This document shows positions 11,051 through 24,008 of a stretch of 64,000 bases of DNA, piece after piece; positions within the stretch are counted from its first letter, which is position 1, and each line of letters opens with the position of its first letter. This DNA is from Nothophaeocryptopus gaeumannii (Eukaryota > Ascomycota > Dothideomycetes > Mycosphaerellales > Mycosphaerellaceae). The stretch spans positions 2,728,001-2,792,000 of the forward strand of contig JASISA010000041.1 in the NCBI GenBank assembly GCA_031771865.1, written 5' to 3'. The notes under the pieces are model-generated. The model did not search any database, was not told the DNA's origin, and saw nothing but the letters and a program-made list of their open reading frames with translations. The translations under genes were made by a program, and so were the position numbers.

Positions 11051-12219
11051 ATGTCAGGCCAATTCTCAACCGAGGGCGGCGCAGTCGGCCAGGAGAAGAT
11101 CAATGCCGAGATTGTCACGCTGTCGAGATTACTCACCGAGGAGCAGACAAAGCATCCCGAAGCGACGGGAGACTTCACGTGTGTATAGTGCGAGAAATGG
11201 AAAGCTCCAAACATGCCGCTGACCATCTTCCCGCAGTCTCTTATGCCACGCGCTCCAATTCGCATTCAAGTCGATAGCGTACTATATCCGGAGAGCGTCT
11301 CTGATCAACCTCACTGGTTTGGCCGGCTCTTCGAACACGACCGGAGATGACCAGAAGAAGCTAGATGTGATAGGCAACGATGTCTTTGTGGCAGCCATGC
11401 GATCCAGTGGACGTGTCAAGGTGCTTGTTTCGGAGGAAGAGGAGGAAGCCATCATCTTCGACCAGTACCCCAACGCCCGCTACGCGATTGCCTGCGATCC
11501 AATCGATGGCAGCAGCAATCTTGATGCCGGTGTCTCGGTAGGCACAATCTTCGGCATCTACAGGCTTGCAGAGGGCGCCAAGGGCACAAAGGAGGACCTC
11601 CTTCGCCCGGGTAGCGATCTCGTCGCGGCGGGATTCACCATGTACGGTGCCTCGACCCAGCTGGTTCTGACAATGAAGGGCGGCCCAGTCAATGGCTTCA
11701 CCATGGACAACGCGCTTGGCGAGTTCATTCTGACACATCCAGACATGCACATGCCAAAGAAGCGAGCCATCTACAGCTGTAACGAGGGAAACAGCAAGTA
11801 CTGGGAAGCTCCAGTGAAGGAGTGGGTGGAGAGCCTGAAGCAAGCTGAGAAGCCATACTCCGCAAGATACATCGGCTCCATGGTGGCTGATGCGTACCGG
11901 ACACTGCTGTATGGTGGTATCTTTGCGTACCCAGCGGACAAGAAGTCACCGAAGGGGAAGCTCCGGATTCTGTACGAGTGCGGTCCGATGGCCATGGTCT
12001 TTGAAAATGGTAAGCCAGCAGCGTGGGGGTGGATCCATTATATGTGCATCTGCTAACTCTACACCAACAGCTGGCGGTCAAGCAGTTGACAGCAAGATGC
12101 AACGTATGTTGACAGTCGTCCCCGAGCATATCCACGATCGAAGCGGTATCTTTATGGGCAGCTACGAGGAGGTGCAGAAAGTGATCGATATCCACAAGAA
12201 GCATGGCATTACAGCATAA
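11051..12219 (+). CDS. FBP1: Fructose-1,6-bisphosphatase
   Basis: This cytosolic enzyme hydrolyses fructose-1,6-bisphosphate to fructose-6-phosphate, the committed step of gluconeogenesis. Exons are 11051-11178, 11237-12009 and 12071-12219, giving 349 residues, the usual fungal length. The N-terminus (TLSRLLTEEQ) and early helix (LLCHALQFAFKSIAYYIRRA) are canonical. The metal-binding loop CDPIDGSSNLDAG lies near residues 129-141. The GGxxxGFT- and YIGSMVADAYRTLLYGGIF-type substrate segments follow, and the C-terminus ends HKKHGITA. The ATG sits in a good context (CACCATGTCAGG). No defect seen. Expression is probably glucose-repressed as in other fungi, but no regulatory site was identified. 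Confidence 0.95.
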
Positions 12220-12982
12220 GCTCTCAGTATTTGGAGCAGTCTGTAAGCAACAACCACATTCCTGGTGCATAGCATCGAAACTTCGAGATGTAGGAGATAG
12301 TCTGGCAGCGTGTGCGGCATACCAGCGTCTGCTTCGACTCCCATCTGCGCGAGCAAGTCGCGATCCCATAAGATTGCTGCATCGTGTTTCTCTCATCAGC
12401 ATCATGAGAGCTTGAATAAATGATGTTCAAACTCCAACCCTTGTCCGCGTTTTCAGGAGATTCATAGTCGTTGACTGGTGCTGGTACTGGTAGCCATGAA
12501 AGTGCTTGAAGTTATCAGGGGCACCTGCATGCTAGAATCGAAGGAGCCATAAGGGTTCGAGTGTTGTCTAGGACGCGTAGACGGCGCATCACGGCTCAAG
12601 CCATTGGCGCGATATGTGCAGCAGGTCTTCGGAAGCTCAGTGGTTGTTATACGAGCAGTCGGAGCTCTTCGCACAATTGATGTCGCATCGTGGCTATGAT
12701 GAGGGCGAAGCAGAGGGATTTTGCTCGAACAACTGCGAAAATCGCCCGAGGACGAGCGGCTCGTCGCTCCCCAGGATGGCAGCCTCCGCCTCCAATCACT
12801 GATCACCTCATTCTTGCAGCAATGATGGGAGAGTCAGAACCCAAATATTACCATCTCCCACCCAGTCAGCAGCGGCCATTCGGTCTCCTTGCCTTCTTAT
12901 TATCATGCCCTCGCATCTCCGGCGCGGTCATTTTCGGGGATGGAACATGATGCACACGGGCGATAAGATTGTATAACACGAG
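12220..12982. other. Intergenic; may contain the 5' exon of the next gene
   Basis: No frame on either strand has a recognisable product. The DUF7730 gene downstream lacks a start codon in its first visible exon, so its 5' exon probably lies here. Candidate plus-strand frames occur at 12690-12950, without proof. Confidence 0.35.
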
Positions 12983-14294
12983 AAGCCAGCGCTCAAGATC
13001 CCACACGTCTCGTATTCCGACCTACCCGTAAGTGCTGGTCCTTACGAGAACAATTGGAACCCGCTCGAGGAAGCGCCAAATCTTGAATCTGAGGCTCGGG
13101 GGAAAGAGCTTGGTGGTCTTGCTCTACCAGTAGCTATCATCAGCATGGTAGACTTCGGTATGTGGTTTGCGACCCAGCCAAATATGCAACGTCTACTGAT
13201 CCCGTCTGCAGGCTTTTGGGGAGATTTCGCATTGAGAATTTGGGTGAGACATCTCGGTATTTCATTCACTCACTACATAAAACGTATGCTGACCCTGGCT
13301 CCGCGCTTCTCAGGTCAACATTAACCCCTCACCACAATGGGCAAATCAACAAATCGAGCCATTCCGTGGGCTTCCGTTTGGGACATATCTTCATTCGGCC
13401 AGACCGAGGAGGCAGAGGACACTGACCGGGCCTCTCGATCCTGATGAAGAGTCCCTGTGGCATCGCATACAAGTGCTGTCCTATCTGGAGTCCGAGCAGC
13501 ATACCGATGAGCAAACGAACTGTGGCTTTCTCTCGAAGCTACCTTATGACATCCGCCTGATGATCTACGAGATGGTGCTAGGCGGCATGGTATTTCACCT
13601 GTCCGCCGAGAACCCGAAGAAGCCAATCAAGCATTATGTGTGCAATCGGCCAGATTCAATTCAAGCTGAAGGCGCGAATCATACTTGCTCTGATAATCTC
13701 CATGGACGGCCAACGTCTCCTCCACATAACGACCTGCAGCCAGCACCCGGGCTATTGGCTCTACTTCTCACGTGCCGCAAAGTGTACTCTGAGGCTATCA
13801 ACACGTTGTACACCGTAAACGTTTTCGAATTCACCCAGAACTTTGCGGCTTTCACATTTCTCAAGTTCATGATTCCATCTCAACGCCTCTCGCACTTCCG
13901 TCACTTCCGGCTGCATATGCGCATCCCCAGGCATCCATCTTTGAACAGCCGAGCGTCTCGAGACTGGCAAGATCTGTGGGCCTTCTTTGGAGAGGAGATG
14001 AGTGGACTGCAGAGCTTATATCTTGAACTGCAAATGCTGCAGCCGACGGAGGCGCACATTGAGTCTACGCCGGATGACGAAGCTGAAGACTGGATCAAGC
14101 CGATGGTCAACATGGCACTGCAAGCTTATCGCAACCGCGGATGCAAGGTCGAGCTTGAGACCAGACACATGAGGCACTATCCGGCCCAAACCTATCTCGA
14201 AATGTCTCAACAGAATCCCGAGCTCGAGCAAGATGAGTGCATTCATTTGGCCTGTGCGTCATTGCACAAACGAATTCGCGTCTCACTGGGCTGA
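12983..14294 (+). CDS. DUF7730/F-box-like protein, 5' end unresolved
   Basis: The visible exons are about 12983-13157, 13212-13243 and 13314-14294. Introns are GTATGT...TGCAG with a TACTGAT branch, and GTGAGA...CTCAG with a GCTGACC branch. The last exon carries the typical FLSKLPYDIRLMIYEMVLGG start of the DUF7730/F-box-like fold. It then has LLALLLTCRKVYSEAINTLY and a C-terminal helical tail ending KRIRVSLG. The upstream exons (PVSAGPYENNWNPLEE, MVDFGFWGDFALRIW) read in the same frame but belong to no family I recognise. The first exon has no ATG before a stop, so at least one more 5' exon is needed. Such proteins are common in fungi and their function is mostly unknown. Confidence 0.62.
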
Positions 14295-14559
14295 CGGTAA
14301 GATACCACGCGACAGTCTTGATTGCTGCATCGGGAAAGAATGAAAACCCTCGTTTGCGCACGGATGCGTATGTGGGAGAAAATCAAGTGCAAGAAGCATC
14401 AAAGCATGCTTTATACGCGTGTCGATCTTGCACAGTGCGTCTTAACTGCACTTCCTTCTACAGCGCATCGTAAAAGCAAGAGCGAAAGCTATCGGTGCCA
14501 ATACCTCACTTGATTGGGTACAGTGGCAAGAGCAGCATTCACTGGCGGTCCAGGTGCGC

Positions 14560-15021
14560 ATGCTCAATCCCAAGGTGGCTATAATGTGGCTGATATCATA
14601 TGGTATTGACCCTGGCTTATATGCGACGCTTCAAATCCCCGAAGACGCCAGCTATCAAGTGATAACGGCGGGCTATCACATCCTGCTGGGTCACATCCTG
14701 CTGGGGCAATTGCAGAAGCCTGATCTGAGCTGTGATGAACCCATTAGTGAGGTTGAGGACGCCAATGAGAAACGCCTTTGCCATGTAAGCGCAAAGCTCC
14801 ATCCACGCCCAAATGTCCATCTAACGCGTGCATAGTTACATTACGCATACAGGATTCTCAGCAATCCTGCTGAGAGGCTCAAATATGATCGCCGTCTTCG
14901 CGAGATTGCCGGCAGGTCGACGCCTGCGCTTCTGAGCGACCACATATATGGCCGATACCAAGAGAGTCGACGTGTCTGGCTAGGGGATTCATGGAAAGCA
15001 GCGCGGGATGGTCGCTCATAG
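14560..15021 (+). CDS. Degenerate J-domain-like protein
   Basis: Two exons, 14560-14784 and 14836-15021, are joined by an intron with donor GTAAGC and acceptor CATAG. The first half (DPGLYATLQIPEDASYQVI) resembles helix I-II of a DnaJ domain. The last helix region (YAYRILSNPAERLKYDRRL) is a near-textbook J-domain end. The HPD tripeptide that stimulates Hsp70 ATPase is missing. In its place is an insertion with an in-frame repeat (HILLGHILLGQL, from a 15-bp direct duplication). It is therefore probably not a classical Hsp70 co-chaperone. An upstream exon cannot be excluded because the ATG at 14560 follows an open frame. Confidence 0.6.
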
Positions 15022-15448
15022 CCTGCTTCACCTCGGCGCACTTATAATGGACAATATCATACCGATCAGAGTTAAAACGGCCAGAGTGCTTGGCGGGCTC
15101 GTTCAAGCCCTACCTACGGACCATGCACGAAGTGGCAGTGATGTTGGAAAGAACTGTGCTGGATTTTGCATCGACGTCCTTGCGGCTTGAAGTTAGTAAC
15201 GCTTGATGATACCCAATGTATCAGGCGGTTGTATGCGTGGCTGATGTCACTTCATCGAGCTTCAAACTCAGACCCTTATCAATTTCAGGCTTCTTTGATG
15301 AATTGACAGACACTTTTGCGAGGAGCGAGACACTTGCCTGAAGCATCGTTGAAATCTCACGTATGTCATATGCGGCGATGAAGGCACAGTCATGGCGCAT
15401 CCTATACAAGCGTTACATCAGGTACATAGCCCTTCATACCGACACATC
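15022..15448. other. Intergenic, no gene seen
   Basis: Convergent space between the J-like gene and RIB3, with only short unsupported frames. Confidence 0.5.
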
Positions 15449-16197
15449 CTACGACCTCGCTTTTGCGCTCCCGCTTTCAATATGCCTTATCAAATCCTCA
15501 ATCGTCACCACCTTCAAACCATGCCTCCTCGCAAAAGCCAAGCATCCATCCCGTCTCATCATCCCAAAGTCCCCGCTCATCTCAGCTTTACCCAGCACAT
15601 TTTCCCCATCTTCCACCATTTCTCCTATCACTGCTACTGGCTCCTTGCCCGCAAGTTTGCAGAATTCTACGGCTGCTTCGGTATGTCCTGCTCGTGTCCT
15701 CACCCCACCTTCTCTTGCTTGCAACGGCACGATATGACCTGGTCGTCTGAACCAATCTTTCTGCACGGCGGGATCGGCTAGTTTCCGACATGTCAAACTG
15801 CGATCTTGTGCGCTGATTCCGGTGGTCACTCCATCTGCAGCGTCTATGGTAATGGTATATGCCGTTCGGTTTGGGTCGGAATTATGAGTCACCATTTGGG
15901 GGAGTTCGAGGCGGGCTGCTAGGGCGGGGGTTATGGGTGCGCAGAGGTAGCCGGAGGAGTAGCGGATCATGAAGGCGGCTTTGGAGGGTGTGAGGTCTTG
16001 GGCAGCGATGATGAGGTCGCCTTCGTTTTCGCGGGAGGTGGAGTCCATGACTAGGATGAATTCGCCTCGGGCTGTATGATCGCATTGTTAGTCTTGTATA
16101 CAGAGTGCCTGCTAGTCACGCGGACTGCAGACTTACCGAATGCCTCGATGGCGTCTGTGATGCTGTCGAAGCTGACATCGCCATTGATTGCCGCCAT
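15449..16197 (-). CDS. RIB3: 3,4-dihydroxy-2-butanone-4-phosphate synthase
   Basis: The enzyme converts ribulose-5-phosphate to formate and the four-carbon precursor of the riboflavin xylene ring. Exons 16137-16197 and 15449-16071 are separated by a 65-nt intron (donor GTAAGT, branch CTAAC, acceptor ACAG) and give 227 residues. Family marks are the N-terminal IEAFARGEFILVMDSTSREN with the acidic DxxxRENEGD metal site, then SGYLCAPI, and then RRPGHIVPLQAREGGVRTRAGHTEAAV, which holds the catalytic and phosphate-binding residues. The start ATG at 16197 is the only one before the first conserved helix. No defect is seen. Confidence 0.94.
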
Positions 16198-19100
16198 CTT
16201 GGTCCTCAAGGCCGCGGGGATCGTGCAATGTCTGCTCGAAGGTCTTGGAGGGTGGGAGTGCCCTTCAAGCTTATGTTTAGACTTCCGTGAGATCTCGTAG
16301 ACTTCCTAGTCATCCATGTACTGGAGGTCACGAGCGGCACGGATAGAGGGAAGTACAGTAGATTGCTAATCCGGTAAGAGAGGGAATAGTATACCCAAGT
16401 AATGCTTTGGAAACTGTATAGCACGACATTGCTGAAAGACCCCACTATGGATGAAAAGGTGGTAGGTCGGCGGCGCGTCTGGCCGGCACCAAAAAGACGA
16501 GCCACCGAACGGCAACCTCACCTCTCATGCTGGTGCTGGCCGAACCCGGGGATGGAACACTTCCGAGATGGCAAGGTCCCGATTTCGACCGTTTACACAC
16601 TGCATGTGACAGTTAACTCTGGCGCAACAACAATCTCCGCACACTGACACAATCGTGCATCTCTTGGGTCCTCTTCATCCCATTTCTGTGGATATACGAG
16701 ACGAAGAAGCATGTGATCATGAGCTTCTTCTTGCTGATGAAGGCTGGTTGACAACTCTCACTACTCGTCGACTCTGATCTGCTCTTTTTTTGGTCATCCG
16801 ATCAATTCATCACTTGCGGCTGTCAACTTCCGATGGCGACAGTGTGCCCTGGCAAACGACCGAGTCACGGGCCGTATCGTCTGAACTTTCCGACATCTAG
16901 GGTCTCAACTATGACCGAATGCAATATGCACGCAATGTATGAACTCTGTATGATCAGTTTAGGCTTGGTGCCCACATCAACAACCTGACGAGTCCCAATA
17001 ACGTCTCATCATCAGGTTTCGACGACAGATTCTTCTTCCAGCAATCGAGTCAGTCGAAGACTGGGCATTCGCTGAAATGCTGACAGCCAGATAGAATCAG
17101 GCAACACGATAGCGACCTTACAGTGTGTACTATTTTGCGCATTCCGTTTGTTAAAAGTTCGACAGGGTCATTTATTGAGGGCATATCGGTCCAACACTGC
17201 CACAAACTTCGTCTTCGTCATTGGGCCACAAGCGCTTGGTGGAGGCATGATGCCGGCGGAGCAAACACGGAAATTCTGAGAGCCTCACACGGTCCAGAAC
17301 TTCACACTACAGGGCTGCTGGAATCCGAGGAGAGCCCATGAGTACCGCTTGTCGGGGAACTGGCTGCCGAAAACACCATGCCAACTTCCAACTTCATGGC
17401 TTCAAGGCGGCAGACGTACTGATTATTACAGGATAGCTTGAGCACGGGCGGCAAGGATGCAGAAATGCACGGCAGGCAGCTTGCTTACTCGACTACTTCT
17501 ACTTCTGCGTCTGCAATCTATCGTTCGCAGATTACGGACGCATAGTCGATGTTGTTCAGAAACTGCTACAGAAGGCAATTGTGAAGTATGCAGCCACGTC
17601 CGCTCACACGCATCGAACGGAGAGGGCCACCGTTGTTGTGCCACGAGACGTGTGATGTTCAAACTCCAACTCTGTCGAGTCTTGACCGTGCCCTCCAACC
17701 TTGTTAGTACGATCGACCGCGAGATTGACTTAACCACTAGCTGTCAGTGCCATTCGGGACTCAAAAGCCTTCTACTACACCATGTCAGTGGCGGCCGTTT
17801 GGATCTGGGCTGAAGCGTGCGCTCAAGATGACATGTCGCAGCTTCCACCGTACCATCAACGAAGCCTTCGTTCAACTGACATTTTCTCTACCAGTAAACG
17901 TGGGAAGGGACAGCCATGAAAATAGATGTCTACTTGGCAGGGTGCTGACGACCTTTACCCCTCCGACAAGGTTGGACGTTGCTCTGGGATATTCGAAAAA
18001 CTATTCTTGCCCAGGGCAATATCCGCACTCGGCTCGGTTTTTCCCCTCTGGATCGATCAGGCCTGGGATATGCCTGCTATCAGCCGTTGGCATAACCGGT
18101 TTGTGAAGGCCGTTTTCAAAGGCACGCGATGACTCCTAAACAGGGCATTGATACCCGAGTGCCGTGTAAACCTACGATGTCGGATAGAGTGTGTGGACGA
18201 TTGGTCGAGGACGGTCCATTTGATCAACCTTGTCGCCTGTAAGAAAGTTTCGCAGATGCTTTGGGAGCCTCTGTGGAGTGTAACGCCTTGTTGTGGAGAA
18301 TCAATGTCAACAAACTTGACTCGTGAGAGAAGCAGGATGCGTTGATGATGATGGAGAATATTGCTTAGCGACTCATATTTATTGGCAGTAAATATGAGGT
18401 ATCGGCAGGATATTGCCTTTTGGGAAGCAGATGAGGTCATTATAGAGTGCGCATCCTGCCTGCGCGCAAAGACCGCGGTCTCTTGTTTTCTTGCACGCGA
18501 GATGAGTCCGTATTGCTTCTGCCGCGCTTCCATTTTGTCTGACCAAGTCTCTCCCCGGCCCGTGCCTTCGGCAATGCTACCACATGCCAGCTTTCAGGAC
18601 ACGCGCCGCGCTGTAGCGCCCCATTGCAAGGCCACATGGCGTCAAGTCCGTTGTCTCTAGCGAAATTCTCTAGGTGAGGAGCGCATCGTCGCCTCGTATA
18701 AATGAATCACCGCATCATCAGGTGTCCACGGAACAAGAACCGACACAGTAAATTGTGTTTGTGCTCTTTCTCGGATGAACAACGCGTCTTCCCCAATCCG
18801 GATCCGCTTGACCAGCACGAGCAGGCCTGTATGAAACAAGGATGCTATGCTAAGACGTCTGCAATCACGCTGCATGCCCAGGATGCGTCGGGCGTGACTC
18901 GCAGGCTTTGGCGGTACCAGTCCCAAGGAACGAGGCGAATCGAGCAACGCTGGTGCAGGAACCCGCACGCCGCACTGCTGCAGGCGCTGTTCCTGTCGCT
19001 GTCGCTGATGCTGGGCAGAGATCAAGACGTCGACGGTGGCCGAAAAGCTACGTGCTGATGATGGAGTGATGGCAAGCTGGCAGCCCTTGCACACCAGATC

Positions 19101-21031
19101 TCCCGCGCCTGGGTCATGGCCTGGGATATCGACACATCGCCATCCGCGGTGGCTTCGTCCAAGAAGACGGCCTTGCGTTAGGTGTCTCTACAAGGGTCAT
19201 CCCATCCGCATGGAGGAGCGTGCATCTATGGACTGCAATCTCTGGGTATGGACTCGATGTTACCTGGAGCCTAGTATACTACGCTTGAATACTATATGAT
19301 CAAGACACCCACGCCCGATGCTTGGGCCTCCTCTCCTTCTTTTGCTTTGACCGCATCACAAACCAACACACACGTTCCTTCTTCGAATCTTATCTACCAC
19401 ATTGAGTTAATAACTACTACATTCTTTGTAAACAGCATCATCCTACAACTTTCCTTGGAGGTGCGCGAAAGCAAGCACGGATAGAGACGCTACTCGATCG
19501 TCAACTCAAGAAACTCAGTAAAAGTTGAGCGCGTTCGCTGGCCGGATACGCATATCGATTGGAATCAAACGCAAGTGGAGGACCAAAGAGGAAGGCAATA
19601 CAGTCAGAGGTCGCTCGGACAAGAAAGCCTAAACGGTTGGACGGAGGACTATTTGGACTTTGTGAAAGACTCTGCTTGTTAAAGCAAAGTCACCGAGAGT
19701 TGGGAGCCAGAGGATTGGAAGAGATTGAGCTCGTTCGTGGCTGTACAATTCGTACATTCCACCCGTTCAGAGACCAGCAGCCCGCGTGGTTACAAATTCA
19801 AACTTCAGCAATCAGATCGAGCATCTGGCCGCCGAGCACACGGCGCCTAGACGACTTGCTCATAGGCAGTCTTGAGAGATCTTGAGCTGCTGCGCCGCGG
19901 GTTACCATCACCAGGCGGCTACGAAACCCCCGAAGCGAGAAGCCTCACAGCGAGAACGCTTGGCTCGAGAGCTGGACCGCGGTCTTGTGCAATCAGCCGC
20001 TTCACTACTGGCCAGCATCTGCAACGAGCGGATCGCTGACAGATCGTGTACGAGACGGCCGCAGAATCAGCCGTGGTACAGCGATAGAGTACCGGTGCGC
20101 GAGGCAACCCCAAGTGCTGACGAAACCGGTGGTGGAATCAGTGCAGACAATTTGCTTTGGCAGATCTGAATTGGCGGCGTGTTGGAAGCATACCGTGTGT
20201 GCTGCCAATAGAGCACACCAAGTTGCAGATTACGTTTGGACGCAGGAGGCCACAGCCAGCAGCCAAGTGCAGCAGCAGAGCGTGTTTCGGAAGGCACACC
20301 CCTGCTTAGCGCGCCTTCCCAGTCGTCGTCCTCAGGAGAACGGAGGATCCCGTCTCTGCGGCAGCACCCTTCGACTCTCTTCTTGAACACGGACCATCCG
20401 CAACGCGAAACACCATCAACTTCATCAACATTTGTTTCTGGGCTGGGGAGTGTTTCATTTTCATTTTGCGACGACGGCACCAGCACGCCGCAGTCGAGAA
20501 GGTACGTGAGATCTCCGAGTCTGCGCCCGGCGAGCGACGCGCTCCTGCCAAAACGTGCACCTCCTTTTCCTCCGAGCGAACAACGCGAAAGCCATCGAGC
20601 GGACACCCACATCGCTCCTTCCATCATCTGCAACCGGGCCTGCTGCTGCTGCGCGCTTGCGCTCTCGTCCATCGTTCTTGCCGTCCAGAGACTGACTGAG
20701 CGTGCTGCAGTCTAGCATTTGTCGCTTCTCAAGCAGAGCTGTGACCCTCGCGCGACGCACCGACCTTCGACACTCGTCCCGAACAGACCACCCTCCTGGC
20801 AGTCGAGAGGCCAAAGCTCCCACGACATACTATCACACCGCACAACTGCACCGCAGTGAATACAACTCGTCCTCGCAGGCTCGTAAATTCACCTCGTCGT
20901 CGCTGTTGAGTAATCACGTGGCTGTCGCGCTGAAGACAGAAAATTTCTGCCATCAAGTCAGTAACAACCTCTGGTGCGCCAGCGCCGCTTAGAAACAACA
21001 CACATCACATCACATCGCACAGTTGCACTGG
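16198..21031. other. Gene-poor 4.8-kb region
   Basis: Many 60-160 codon frames overlap on both strands (for example 18057-18533 minus, 18657-19094 minus, 18702-19058 plus, 20236-20715 plus). None has a recognisable domain, consistent codon bias or good splice structure. The last kilobase before 21032 is rich in short serine/arginine-coding frames and pyrimidine tracts. It is most simply read as a long 5' leader and promoter of the C2H2 gene. Small or lineage-specific genes could be hidden here. Confidence 0.45.
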
Positions 21032-22718
21032 ATGTCTCTACCGTCCATCGGCAACATTCTGCTTCACCAGCAGCGGAAGAGGAGGGACAGCTTCACCAGC
21101 GTGGCGGACATGGACCTTCATACATTGCTCAATACTAACCGCGCAGCCGCAGGCGTCGTCAACAATTGCACCATGCAATACGAAGTCCCGATCCCAATCA
21201 ACATGAACCACGACATGTCGGCGAACGGTCACTACTCATCTCAGAACCTGTACGTACCGAATGGCAACAGCAGGATAAAGTCCGAGAACGGGTCAGAGCG
21301 TGGTGTTTCCCCCCACTCCTCCGAACACTCGAGATACTCTTCTCAAACACCGCAGAACGCGGCCTTCCAGCAGATCGCATCTCAACTGCAGAACGGCATG
21401 CGTTATCCCTCACCGTCGCAAATGCAGCAAAGCAACAACATCCCAATGATGCAGCACACCTACCACCCCAACGCCGGTCAAGACCAGTCGTACCAGCAAC
21501 CTCAAGTCTCGATGGGCGCGGTGCAACAGGCAGTGCAGTCAACAGATACTGGCAGCATGGAGGGAGGGCGGACGAGCACTGGTAGCAGCGGTCTGCCAAA
21601 AGCATTCGCCTGCTCGACTTGCTCAAAGGGCTTTGCGCGCCGCAGTGACTTGGCGCGTCATGGTACGACCTCCTTGTTCGATTCCTTCGCACAAGCCTCA
21701 CTGACACGTGATGATAGAGCGCATCCACAGTGGCGTCCGCCCACACGTATGCGATCACCCGGGGTGCGGCAAGCAATTCATCCAGCGGAGCGCGCTTACG
21801 GTGCACTCCCGAGTGCACACTGGCGAGAAGCCTCATATGTGCGAGCGATGCGGAAAGGTGTGTATTCAAATTGCGCATTTCCGAGTTAATGTCCTGGCTG
21901 ACCCCTCAAAGCCTTTCTCCGACTCTAGCTCGCTCGCGAGACACCGTAGAATCCACTCCGGCAAACGCCCTTACAAGTGCCCCTACGCCGACTGCCAAAA
22001 GACCTTCACCCGCCGTACCACTCTTACTAGACATCAGAATCACCACACCGGCACGATCGAGGAGTCCGAAGCTGCCACCGCTGCCGCTCTCGCCTCGCGC
22101 GTTAACATGCAGAGCCGCAACCGCGGGTCAGATGAAGAGAACGACTTCTCAGGAGATGGCAAGTCACCGCTCCCTCAGCAAGTCGATCGTCAAGCTACTG
22201 GATCGCCAGCCACTGCAATGAATGGCGTTCCTCCTCAGCTACAGCGTCAGGCCTCTGACTATTACATGAACGCGATGAATGGAGGTATGGCCGCAGTGCC
22301 TCCTCACATGCGTCCTGAGATGGGTCAGCCATCGCCTCGAGCGCAGTCCCCTCTGCAGTATCCCATGCAGGTCAACGGAACCCCGCAGACACGCCCCTCC
22401 CTCACGTCGAACCCATCCTCGAGCTACAACGGACCACCACAGATCCTGGAGCCGCCTGCAAGCAATGGCCAACAACAAGCAGTAAGCGGCAATAACAGCC
22501 CGCACATCAACGGCATGCAAGGATGGCAGTCTCCTCACACTGGCATTCCAGCAGCTGCGAACGAGACGACTCAGTACACTTACCCGACTGCGAATGGTAC
22601 CTACGATGTCAACACGAATCATTTGAACTACCAGACCGGGAACGTGCAGCGTTCTCACAGCACCGGACCCGTGGACTACAATCATGCCCCGCAGATGTGG
22701 CCGCAGCAGCAGCAATAG
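21032..22718 (+). CDS. Four-finger C2H2 zinc-finger transcription factor
   Basis: Exons are 21032-21662, 21718-21857 and 21912-22718. The first 190 residues are disordered and Q/S/N-rich. Four C2H2 fingers follow in tandem: FACSTCSKGFARRSDLARH, then CDHPGCGKQFIQRSALTVH, CERCGKPFSDSSSLARH and CPYADCQKTFTRRTTLTRHQ, with HTGEKP-type linkers. The C-terminal 250 residues are again low-complexity and end in a Q run. The splice sites fall inside finger 1 and between the cysteine and histidine pairs of finger 3. The second intron is 54 nt and has no stop in frame. A nuclear regulator, similar in architecture to Kruppel-like fungal factors; I cannot assign an ortholog. Confidence 0.88.
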
Positions 22719-24008
22719 GAAGGCAGCGATCAATCTGCTCCCACTGCTGATGTGGGTCAAGGCATTGAGCCAAGCTCCAGCGGCGAGGATGTTGAGCTTC
22801 TGCTCCAGGCGTCCTCGTGATTTGCATTTCCGTCGTCATTGCCGGCGTTCTTGGACTGTCACTGGCTGATACCCCCAAATTCTATTGTGATTCCATTCGG
22901 GCTCGGCGGGCTTATTGGGGATGTTCGGCGTAAAAATCGATTGCGTTCTTCTGGCGTGCATTTTTTAACTCGACTGTTGATACCACCCCGGTCTGAATAC
23001 TCACGACCACCACTCATCTCCTTTGTTCTGGACCGGACCGCCGCGACGCGGACACACTCAGTCGCTTAATCTCCAAAAAATTCCGATTTTTTTCGGCGGG
23101 CGTCAACAAAAATGGGATAATTTGGACTCTGCAAATGAGAGTGCCTTGGTCGCTGTTTCTTTTTGATGATGAGTGTACGACTGAGTGTAAACATAGCGGC
23201 AGCAGGCTTTGCGGCCAAGGGGAGGATGGAAGGGAAGGGAGATTGAAGTAAGGTGTATCCACAGCACCTCTCTCCTGTTATAGTGTAATTCGGCCGTGAA
23301 AGGCTACCGTTGCTCAGGGCGACATCTGCTTCGTATGGGTTTCGAGAGGAAGAGCTCGCCTCCTCGACTGGCGATTCGGCGCACATGGAAAGGAAGGGAG
23401 TCGGGAATGGGTGTCAAAGAAAGTAACTAAAGTAATAGTATTTGCGTCGAATCATCAAATTGGTCATGTTCCTTTTTTCCGCGACACGTCTACATGTACT
23501 TATGCAAGTGATTGATCAATTGTCGGCAAAGACACTTGACTTCATGTGAATATGACCGGCCAATCAGCGAGCACCATTTCTGCCTGATCGTGCGTCGAGC
23601 GCTCGCGCTCTTCCTCTGGTCTGCGCTTTTCTTCCACAAACGTTTGCTACAGTACCCATTTCATCACGCTCACCAAATTACGCACGAAGAAAGTCCTCGT
23701 GCAGCCTGATAGTTTGCATCTCGTGAACATCCGAGAGAAGGCAGCAACAATCGCTTCCGACTTCTATTGTGCCCCGCTATTCACAAAGCTGCGCCTGCAC
23801 CTGCATCTGTACCTATCTACGCCGGCAACAACCTTCGCCAACTTCACCACACAACAAACTTTGCAGATAGCGGCACTCTGCCACCACAGACGAGACATCA
23901 CGCAAGAGCCTATCTGCACTCCACTACCGAACTTCCTTCACTACTCAGCATCACCTCACGAAGCATCTTCCACCGGCACCACCGTCTTCACGCGACGAGC
24001 CTTTGTTA
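22719..24008. other. 3' flank of C2H2 gene and 5' flank of next gene
   Basis: No coding signal is convincing. AT-rich 3' UTR-like sequence follows 22718. Pyrimidine-rich sequence precedes the ATG at 24009. Confidence 0.45.

Noticed and set aside
13337..13444. Start of the DUF7730 gene at ATG 13337 followed by a frameshift
   Set aside because: The DUF frame is open upstream to a good acceptor at 13313 and continues through two introns, so no frameshift is needed.
18057..19094. Overlapping 118-158 codon frames as genes
   Set aside because: Frames of similar length occur on both strands with no domain, no favoured codon use and no splice logic.
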